64,000 nt of DNA from Ga0077555 sp963741565 (lineage in GTDB: Bacteria > Pseudomonadota > Alphaproteobacteria > Rhizobiales > Hyphomicrobiaceae), in assembly GCA_963741565.1 (NCBI GenBank), contig CAVUIK010000010.1, positions 506,426 through 570,425 on the forward strand, written 5' to 3'. The notes beneath the pieces were generated by a model, which saw only the letters and a program-made list of their open reading frames with translations, was not told the DNA's origin and searched no databases. Numbering within the stretch: the stretch's first letter is position 1; the number at the start of each line of letters is the position of its first letter. The position numbers and the translations under genes were made by a program. Positions 56,888-64,000 of the stretch are shown here, piece by piece.

Positions 56888-57916
56888 TTACCGCCCTTTC
56901 GCCAGCACGTCGCGCAGCACCCCGGCGTCGCCCCCGAGCCAGCGGTGCCCTCGGGGATGCTGTCGATCCTGGCCTTGACGCGTCGGGAAAGCGGGCCTGT
57001 AAAGATGGTACCAGCCCGCTCCTGGCCGGGTCGCATCATCCTGCTCGGCGCCGGCGATCTGCTCGAAGAGATCGGGTGTCGCAGTCCCGGCGAGCGTCAC
57101 CGCGGCAAGACGATGCAGCGCACCGTTGCCCAGTGCCATACCAGTCTTCGCCGCGGGCCGGTGCCAGTTCTGCCAGGACCACCAACGGCATCACCGCGAA
57201 GGCATGATAGTGGAGCGCGCGGCCTTTGCGCTCGACCTCCTGTTGCAGCGTGCCATCCGGCGCGATGTCGCCGCTGCGTCCTGCATGATGCCGCGCGCCA
57301 TCTCCCAATGCTCGGGCTGTCGGCGGCGATGGCGTGGCGCCGAGCGCCAAGACCCAGCCAGTACCAATGATTGTTCCGCTTGCGCTCGCGGTCGTCGAAG
57401 AATGCGCGCGCAATATCGGCAAATTTGACCAGCCACGGCTCGATATGGTTCGCTGCTCTGGAGCGGGCAAAGCGGCGCACTTTCAGGTAGGCGAGCGCCA
57501 CTCCTGCGAGATCCCATTTTCGCTGGTATTCGGCCTGCTTGGTCTCCATGCGTCCGAGCCAAGCTTCGCCCTTCGCCCAGGCTTCGAGCCAACTCAATGC
57601 GCACGCGCCGGCCTCGGCTTGGGCGTCGGGTTTGGCACGACGCCAGGATTTGTCGGCGTCCTGCGTCACTTGGCGTAGAAACAGGGTGAGCGGCTTCACT
57701 GCCTCTTTGTGGGCGGCGGCCAATTTGGCATCGACGACCGATCCCGCCTTGTCCCCATAAAAGCGCGGTAACGAGATGTCGCGGACCGGTGGCGGGGGCG
57801 CAGGCAGGCGGAGCAGCGAACGGGCTGGCGACGGCAAAGGCGAGTGCCAGATTGCCTGCAAGGAGCTTGGCGCTGCGACAGCCGGTGCGGGTGGATTTGT
57901 AAACACCAAACATCAA
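56888..57916 (-). CDS. Alginate lyase family protein (AlgL-like), frameshifts
   Basis: The protein has about 340 residues after correction. The signal peptide AKLLAGNLALAFAVASPFAA shows export to the periplasm. DISLPRFYGDKAGSVVDAKL, KRNNHWYWLGL (the Asn-Asn-His-Trp catalytic motif) and KGRALHYHAFAVMPLVVLAE match polysaccharide lyase family 5. These enzymes cleave mannuronate-rich alginate by beta-elimination. Frames break near 57800, 57370, 57125 and 57030. No alginate biosynthesis gene lies nearby, so a scavenging or exopolysaccharide-trimming role is inferred. The gene is convergent with the ClpP-like gene. Confidence 0.75.
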
Positions 57917-58177
57917 GGCGAGCGTCTCCCTGATCCGATGGGCGGGTGATCGGCGGCGTTACTTGGCACGACCCGCAAGCAGTATGCGAGGATTCGTGCG
58001 CTGCCTATCACCGGCCCGACCGCGAGGCGACGCCATATGCTTGACAGACGGAGCAGCCATGCATGGCTTAACCAGCAAATTCGAGGGGAATAGGGCGCTT
58101 CGGTTGGCCGCGGCGTCAGGTCGGTGCTAGCCTTTTTTCGGACCCTGCTCCCAAAATCATTCGATGAGGCTCCGCAC

Positions 58178-58915
58178 CATGCACGACCGCTATTTGCGCA
58201 CCGGCATCTTCCTGGCGCCGTTCCACGCCCTCGACGAGAACCCGACGCTCGCCATCGAGCGGGACATGGAGCTGGTCGAGCATCTCGATCGGCTCAACTA
58301 CCACGAGGCCTGGATCGGCGAGCACCATTCCGGCGGCTTCGAGATCATCGCCTGCCCGGAGATGTTCATCGCCGGCGCCATCCAGCGCACGCGCAACATC
58401 CGGCTCGGCACCGGCGTCGTTTCGCTGCCCTACCACCATCCCTTCACGCTCACCTCGCGCATGATGCAGCTCGATCATATGGCGCGCGGCCGCGCGATGT
58501 TCGGCGTCGGCCCCGGCTCGCTGATCTATGACGCCGACAAGATCGGCCTCAAGGCCGCCGACCAGCGCCGCCGCATGGCCGAGAGCCTCGATTGCATCGT
58601 CGAGATGATGCAGGGCGGCATGGTCACCAAGAAGACCGACTGGTTCACCCTCAACGAGGCCAAACTGCAGCTGATGCCCTATAGCCAGCCCGGCATGGAG
58701 ATGGCGGTCGCCTGCTCGCGCTCGCCGGTTGGCGCTGTTGCGTCCGGCAAGCACGGCATCGGCATGATCTCGATCGGCGGTACCAACGACGAGGCGCTGG
58801 TGGCACACGCCAAGAACTGGTCGATCCACGAGGAGGCGGCCCGTGCCGCCGGCAAGACGCCCGACCGCTCGAAGTGGCGCATCACGACCTTTGCCCATGT
58901 CGCCGAGACGCGCGT
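58178..58915 (+). pseudogene. LLM-class flavin-dependent monooxygenase, C-terminus cut at a contig junction
   Basis: The first 245 residues follow the bacterial luciferase-like family: RTGIFLAPFHALDENPTLAI, HLDRLNYHEAWIGEHHSGGF, IRLGTGVVSLPYHHPF and the RGRAMFGVGPG loop that binds flavin. It resembles limonene 1,2-monooxygenase-type enzymes. After TTFAHVAETR (about 58912) the sequence no longer fits the family, and the frame ends at 59024 in unrelated residues. The normal protein would be some 120 residues longer. The break coincides with the change to actinobacterial-type genes. Confidence 0.75.
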
Positions 58916-59017
58916 GATCGGTCCCTCCGAGTGGTGGCGCCGGGTGTGCGGACGTTCGGGCGCCGGAGCGTGGGCACTAGGTTCCCGCCGTCGGCGGCTT
59001 GCCTTGGAGGACAACAG

Positions 59018-61006
59018 ATGGTGAACGCCGAGAAGCGGCGACGGACCGCGGTGCCGAAGCAGAACAAGTCCTCAGGGTCTGAGGTCGCCCGCTCCGGTCG
59101 AGATCGTCAAGGAGGCCACCCAGCCGTCGCTGGGGGCCAAGCTCCGCTACCGGTTCGACCTCGCGCTGTCGCGCGGGCCGCTCGTGGTCATCGGCTACCT
59201 CGGGCTGGTCATGCTGGCCATCATCGTGGTGGCGTCGATCGTGATCTGGGCTGCTCCAGCTCAAGGGCGTGAACGGCGGCGAGCCCATCGACAGCCCGTT
59301 CGACGCGTTCTGGCAGTCGATGCTGCGCGTGGTCGACTCCGGCACCTTCGCCGGCGACGCCACGCTGGCCGACCCGCATCGTCGGCCTGCTCATCACCAT
59401 CTGCGGCATCTTCCTCGCCGGCAGCCTCATCGGTCTCATCGCCAGCGCCGTCGACCAGCAGATCGAGCAGCTCCGCAAGGGTCGCTCCACGGTGCTCGAG
59501 ACGGGCCACACCCTGGTCCTCGGTTGGTCCCCGCGGTTGCCCACGATCGTGAGCGAACTGGTCGAGGCCAACTCGAACCAGAAGAAGGCCGCGTTCGTGG
59601 TGCTGGCGCCCGAGGCCAAGGACGAGATGGAGGACGAGCTCCGGGTGCGGGTCCCCGACACCGGCACCACCCGGGTCGTGTGCCGTAGCGGCGACCCATC
59701 GAGCCCCGCAGATCTCGAGCATGGTCAACGTGGCGGGGCCCGCTCGATCATCGTGCTCGCCGGCGACGAAGGCGATGCCGGCGTGGTGAAGGCGGTGCTC
59801 GCCGTGCGCAGCGTCGACCCCCTCTTCGCCAACGCCCACGTGGTGGCCGAGCTGGACAACGCCGGCCACGCGGCCACGCTGCGCACCCTCACCGAGGGCC
59901 GCATCGTCACGATCCAGGCCGACGAGATCATCGCCGAGCTCACCGCCCAGGCCTGCCACCAGGCGGGCCTCGCCGCGGTGTTCCGCGAGCTCCTCGACTT
60001 CGACGGCGACGAGATCTACTTCACCGCCGTCCCCGAGCTCGAGGGCGTCACCTACGCCGAGGCGCTGCTCGCGTTCGAGACCTGCTCGGTGCTCGGGCTG
60101 GATCCGACGCCGACGGCGTGGTCGAGCTGAACCCGCCCGCCGACGCCGCGTTCGGCGCCGGCTACGAGCTCATCACCGTCGCCGAGGACGACGACACGGT
60201 CGTGTTCACCGGCGTCGTCGAGCCGCCGGCGGTCGACGGTCGACACCACGGCGGCCTTCGACGAGGCAGCCGCAGCGCATCTTGATGATCGGCTGGAGCG
60301 ACCTCGGTCCAGGCGTGCTCGCGCGAGCTCGACGAGTTCCTCGCCGCCGGGCTCCGCCGTCGACCTCGTGGTCGACCCGGCGCTGGTGGCGTCGGACGTC
60401 GAGCACCTCTCACCGGCCGTGCCCGACACGCAGCAACTGCATCGATCACCGTGCACCAGGGCGGCCGTGGACCCGAGGGCGCTCATGGCCATGGCGACCG
60501 CGTGCCGGTTCGACCAGGTCGATCGTGCTCGGCTACCGCGACCCGGTGCCCGATGAGCGAGGCCGATGCCCGCACCATGCTGACCCTGCTCACGCTCGAC
60601 AAGGCGTTCAGCCGGCGCCGCCGACGCGCCCACGAGTGGTGGCCGAGATGCTCGACCGGGCCAACGTGGCCGTGGCCCAGACCACCGGCGTCGAGGACTT
60701 CATCGTCAGCGACGAGCTGTCGAGCCTGATGATCGCCCAGCTCTCCGAGCGCCTCGAGCTCCACAAGGTGTTCGACGAGCTGTTCGACGCCGACGGGTGC
60801 TTCGTCGCGCTCCACCCGGCGCCGCATGTACGCGCCGGCCACGCCGGTGCCGTTCGCCGCGATCGTGGCGGCCGCGTCGGCAGCGCGGCGAGACCGCGTT
60901 GGGCTGGCGCATCGATGCCACCGGCGAGGTCGTGGTCAACCCGCCCAAGATCGGCCAGATCCAGCTCAGCGAGCTCGATCAGGTCCTGGTCCTCGGCCCC
61001 CGCTGA
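59018..61006 (+). CDS. CASTOR/POLLUX-related ion channel-like protein, frameshifts
   Basis: Frame-corrected length is about 660 residues. An N-terminal membrane part (RGPLVVIGYLGLVMLAIIVV, then ITICGIFLAGSLIGLIASAV) frames a pore-like helix with DAFWQSMLRVVDSG. It is followed by QIEQLRKGRSTVLETGHTLV and VLGWSPRLPTIVSELVEAN, the CASTOR/POLLUX RCK-like domain, repeated later as ILMIGWSDLG-like sequence. Actinobacterial members are annotated as potassium or calcium-gated channel homologues. GGAGG before ATG 59018 fixes the start. Codon and base use differ from the preceding alphaproteobacterial part. Confidence 0.75.
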
Positions 61007-61032
61007 CCAGCGGTGTCGAGCGGGCCTGCCGA

Positions 61033-62105
61033 TCAGGATCGGGTGTCGCCGTACTTGGCGGAGGCGGTGGCCTTGGCCGGGGTCTCGTCCATCTTCTCGG
61101 GCCAGTACGGCGGCGGGAACACGGTGCGGTCGTCGCTGATCTCGTCTCGGCGTAGAACTGCGAGTACCACTTGCGGAACTTCATGAACGGGCCGTCGGTG
61201 TCGGCCAGCGCCGGGCGGACCAGGTGGGCCTTGTTCTCCCAGATCGGCATGTCCTCGTCGAACTGCTTGTCGACCTCGGTGGCGAAGGCCTCGCCCACCG
61301 TCGAGTTGGTGGCGGCGTCGCCGAAGTTGCGCACGTAGAAGTTGAAGCGGGTCTCGGTCTGGTCGGCGTCGATCGGCGTGGACGCCGCCGACGAGGAACG
61401 TGTCGACGATGCCGCTGAAGCGCACGATGCTCGAAGCCCGGGCCCGTCGGCGATCGACGTCGATGCGGCCGTCGACGACGCCGCGGGGCGTGGGGAACTG
61501 CTGGATCGACTCCATGAGCGTCCGGTGGCCGTCGGTCTCGTAGCTGCTCGATCTCCGGGACCTCGGCCACGTTGTGCACGTAGCGGAAGTGGGCGGAGTC
61601 GACGGCGTTCTCGGCCATCTCCTGGATGCCGGCCTGCGACGACGTGGTTGGCTTCGTGGGCCCGCTGAACTCGTCGGTCGTGGATCTCGGCGACCGCGTC
61701 GATCTCCCAGGTCGGCGGCTCGTCGTGCGGGTGGTACCAGGCGTAGATGAAGCCGTTGCGCTCCGCGACCGGGTAGGTGCGGAGCTTGGCCTTGCTGTTG
61801 GTGCGCTCGCAGTAGGGGATGTCGGTGTTGGTGCCCTCGGCGTCGAACTTCCAGCCGTGGAACGGGCACACGATCTCGCAGCCGTCGACCGTGCCGCCGT
61901 GGCCGAGGTGGGCGCCGAGGTGCGGGCAGAAGGCGTCCTGCACGTGGGCCTCGCCGTCCTCGTCGCGCCAGAGCGACCAGGTGGCGTGCCGAAGTAGTAC
62001 GCGGCCTTGGTCTGCGCCGACCTCGAGGTCGGTCGGTCTCGGCCACCGCGAACCAGCCGAAGGGCATGGTGAACGGGTAGCGGTCTGGGCGTTGCGCTCG
62101 GTCAT
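61033..62105 (-). CDS. Rieske [2Fe-2S] oxygenase component, frameshifts
   Basis: The protein has about 357 residues. The Rieske cluster is bound by CPHLGAHLGHGG and CPFHGWKF. The mononuclear iron site is NAVDSAHFRYVH (Asp-x2-His-x4-His). This is the KshA/steroid- and aromatic-oxygenase type, which needs a separate reductase. The start MTERNAQTATR is followed by PFGWFAVAETD. An KstR-like palindrome lies 25 bp upstream of ATG 62105. Breaks lie near 62020, 61665, 61540, 61435, 61390 and 61145. The steroid-related assignment is inference from the operator and the family. Confidence 0.8.
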
Positions 62106-62128
62106 CGGGCCACCTGCTCTCGGGAAAA

Positions 62129-62144
62129 CTAGAACATGTTCTAG
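62129..62144. promoter_or_regulatory. KstR-like operator upstream of the Rieske gene
   Basis: CTAGAACATGTTCTAG is a perfect 16-bp palindrome. Its inner 14 bases (62130-62143) match the published KstR consensus TnnAACnnGTTnnA at every fixed position. It lies about 25 bp before the gene start. Confidence 0.65.
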
Positions 62145-62191
62145 TCTAGCGACGGCGTCGCGGCGAAGGGCGAGGTCCCGTCGTCGACGCG

Positions 62192-63077
62192 TCACTCGTC
62201 GAGCTTGAAGACCCGCATGGCGTTCTCGCGGAGGAACTTCGGCCACACCTCGTCCTTGAACGGCACGTCGGGCAGCTCGCGCGAAGATCCGGTCGAGGCT
62301 GAGGCCCATCGGGAAGTAGCCGGCGTACATGACCTTGTCGGCGCCGCGGGTGTTGGCGTAGTCGACGATCGCCTTCGGGTAGTACCGGGGGGCGAACGCG
62401 GAGGTCGAGTAGTAGAGGTTCGGCCACTTGAGCATGAGCTTGACGGCGAGATCGGCCCACGGCTCGGCGCCGTGGCGCATCACGAACTTGAGCTCGGGGA
62501 AGAACCAGCACACCTCGTCGATGAGCTCGATGTGCTGGCAGGCCGATCGGCACCCGGGGCCCGGCAATGCCGGCGGTGCACGCAGATCGGGATGTCGAGC
62601 TCGATGCACTTGGCGTAGAGCGGGAAGAACTTCTTGTCGTTGATCGGTACCTGCGGGAGGCAGCCCGGCCGGGAAGGCGATGGCCGCCTTGATGCCCGAG
62701 CGTCTCGTACGCCTTCACCAGGTCGCGGACGCCCTCCATGCCCCGGTTGGGGTCGACGCTGAACGAGCCGAAGAAGCGGTCGGGGTGCTCGCTGGACGGC
62801 GTCGAGCTCGTCGCTGGCGCTCCTCGAAGCCCGACGCCGATCATCGCCTTGTCGATGCCGTGGTGGTCCATCTGGTCGAGACGTGGCGCCGACCGGATCG
62901 TCGCCTCGGCTCGAGGTGCGGGACCTCCTTGAACATGTACTGCGGCCGGGAACTCGTAGTCCTTGCGACTCCTCGCGCGAGCTGCGGCTTCAGGAAGTCG
63001 TACCAGTCGCTCTGGTCGGCCGATCGGGGATGTCGAGCATGAGGTCGATGATCGCCGATGTCGGTGGGCATGGCCAT
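62192..63077 (-). CDS. Amidohydrolase-family protein (TIM-barrel), frameshifts
   Basis: Frame-corrected length is about 295 residues. MAMPTDIG opens the gene. FFPLYAKCIELDIPICVH, LIDEVCWFFPELKFVMRHGA and WPNLYYSTSAFAPRYYPKAI with TRGADKVMYAGYFPMGL match the amidohydrolase_2 (ACMSD-like) barrel, whose members hydrolyse or decarboxylate ring-cleavage products. Breaks are frequent (near 63035, 62960, 62830, 62545 and 62285). A second KstR-like site lies 22 bp upstream of the start. It is probably co-regulated with the Rieske gene downstream. Confidence 0.75.
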
Positions 63078-63098
63078 GCGGCCACCCTACCGCAGAAC

Positions 63099-63112
63099 TA
63101 GAACGTGTTCTC
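63099..63112. promoter_or_regulatory. KstR-like operator upstream of the amidohydrolase gene
   Basis: TAGAACGTGTTCTC matches TnnAACnnGTTnnA except for the last base. It is the imperfect twin of the site at 62130-62143 and lies 22 bp before the amidohydrolase start. Confidence 0.55.
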
Positions 63113-63131
63113 GTTCGGTGGCGGGAACCGG

Positions 63132-64000
63132 TCAGCGGTTGCGGGCGCGGGTCGTGTAGGTCCTCGGTGGCGAGGATGGCCTCGGCATGTGCCGTAGACG
63201 CCTCAGCGTTGGACCACGTGGTGTTCTCGGCGAGGTGGGCGCCCGGTCGAGCATGAGGGTAAGGATGACCGTGAGGGGCTGCGCCTGCCCGTTCGTCCGG
63301 CGGACGAACTCGCTCGACTCGGAGAAGCCGGCCAGCACCTGCCATGGGTCACCTTGCGGGCGTCGAGGCGCTTGGTCCAGAAGGCGATCCCGGCGGTATC
63401 GCCGGGTCGCTACCGAGGACGTTGAGGAGAGTGTAGATGCGCTGCACGAATCCGCGGTTGCCGAGCGAGCCGTACCGCCGGCGGAACTCGCTGGACCGGG
63501 CGAACTGCTCGGCGATGGACGCGATGCGCACGCCGCTGCGGTGCTGGGCGACCCAGTAGCGCAGGCCGCCGATGTCGGCGTCGCGCAGGAACGCAGCCCG
63601 GTACCGCGGGCGACCGGCTCGACCGAGCCACGGGCGATGCCGTCGCCCAGGACCTCTTCCATGAAGCTGCCCAGCGAGTGGGTGCCGTGGATCGCGGCGG
63701 TGTACGACTCGAGGTCGGGGTCGCTGAGCGGCCGGCCGCCCAGGGTGCGGCCCTGGCGGTCGACGAAGTCGGATGCGGAGTCGAACGGGAACACCGTGGT
63801 CGTCCCGCTCGGGCCGCTCAGCCCGTCGCCTTCGGCGTTGACGGCGGTGACGGTGACCGTGGCCAGCTTCCCGTTCGGCACGCCGGTGAAGGTGACCGAG
63901 CCGCCGGTGCCCGGTCCCGCATCGGCCACCTCGTTGGTCGCCGTGGTGCCATCGGTCTCGAGGTCGATCCGGTAGGAGGTCGGGCGGCGGATCGGCTTGC
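63132..64000 (-). CDS. Secreted-type protein with fibronectin III-like and DUF4214 repeats, cut by the window end
   Basis: The gene enters from the right edge. The upstream part (KLATVTVTAVNAEGDGLSGP) is a fibronectin type III-like strand set. It is followed by two DUF4214 units, with LRYWVAQHRSGVRIASIAEQ then FARSSEFRRRYGSL, and AGIAFWTKRLDARKVTPWQV-like sequence with SESSEFVRRTNGQ. DUF4214 occurs in large extracellular or surface proteins of actinobacteria and others. Frames break near 63400, 63340 and 63600. The stop is uncertain because of a break near 63245. Confidence 0.65.
   Translation of the reverse strand, partial: KPIRRPTSYRIDLETDGTTATNEVADAGPGTGGSVTFTGVPNGKLATVTVTAVNAEGDGLSGPSGTTTVFPFDSASDFVDRQGRTLGGRPLSDPDLESYTAAIHGTHSLGSFMEEVLGDGIARGSVEPVARGTGLRSCATPTSAACATGSPSTAAACASRPSPSSSPGPASSAGGTARSATADSCSASTLSSTSSVATRRYRRDRLLDQAPRRPQGDPWQVLAGFSESSEFVRRTNGQAQPLTVILTLMLDRAPTSPRTPRGPTLRRLRHMPRPSSPPRTYTTRARNR

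Overview
The window is high-GC bacterial DNA that does not come from one uninterrupted genome. From about 1 to 58.9 kb it looks like a Rhodospirillales- or Reyranella-type alphaproteobacterium: it carries the ppx-ppk1-hdaA-perM-pgsA-DUF2066-purM block, a DUF4169/ribbon-helix-helix pair, an Flp pilin, TRAP and Tct solute uptake systems and many CoA- and flavin-dependent catabolic genes. The last 5 kb (about 58.9 kb to the end) looks actinobacterial (Acidimicrobiia-like): a CASTOR/POLLUX-type channel, a Rieske oxygenase and an amidohydrolase, each of the last two preceded by a KstR-like operator, and a DUF4214 protein. The switch cuts through a flavin monooxygenase, so this is probably a chimeric, metagenome-type contig. 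From about 12 kb onward most long genes need one or more single-base frame corrections. These include housekeeping genes such as glyS, purM and ppk1, so I read them as sequencing errors rather than decay.

Layout: 1-1.2 kb, an unknown DNA-binding gene running into a tiny type I-E-like CRISPR array, then a truncated SnoaL-like gene. 1.4-12.2 kb, a catabolic region (acyl-CoA synthetase and a partial duplicate of its tail, ketopantoate reductase-like protein, flavin monooxygenase, VOC dioxygenase-like protein, methyltransferase, acetyltransferase, acyl-CoA dehydrogenase, small NTF2-like and DUF1330 proteins, polysaccharide deacetylase). 12.3-23.5 kb, copper amine oxidase, an alpha/beta hydrolase with a cysteine nucleophile, a tandem EthD-like protein, two MmgE/PrpD genes, an SDR and a tctBAC uptake system. 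23.5-25.7 kb, a 5' fragment of a group IIC intron directly behind the terminator of an Flp pilin gene, then DUF4169, ribbon-helix-helix and rhodanese genes.

25.7-34.7 kb is the most interesting part. A hen1-pnkp RNA-repair operon (3'-end methyltransferase plus kinase/phosphatase/ligase) stands back to back with a gene for an AIPR abortive-infection protein. Behind it lie an FAD oxidase and an AraC regulator between two copies of a 31-bp repeat that forms the 3' end of the AIPR gene. 34.8-44.3 kb is the conserved alphaproteobacterial polyphosphate/purine block. 44.4-50.7 kb holds a stand-alone SLATT-like membrane protein, an EEP-family nuclease/phosphatase, a Sel1-like protein, a CaiB-type CoA-transferase and glyS without glyQ. 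51-58.9 kb holds DUF2853, a TRAP transporter with two tandem paralogous binding proteins, a ClpP-like membrane protein, an alginate lyase and the truncated monooxygenase.

How they work together: the uptake systems, CoA ligase/transferase, MmgE/PrpD, oxygenases and SDR suggest an oligotrophic heterotroph living on small organic acids. The RNA-repair, AIPR, SLATT and CRISPR elements are candidate conflict or defence components.
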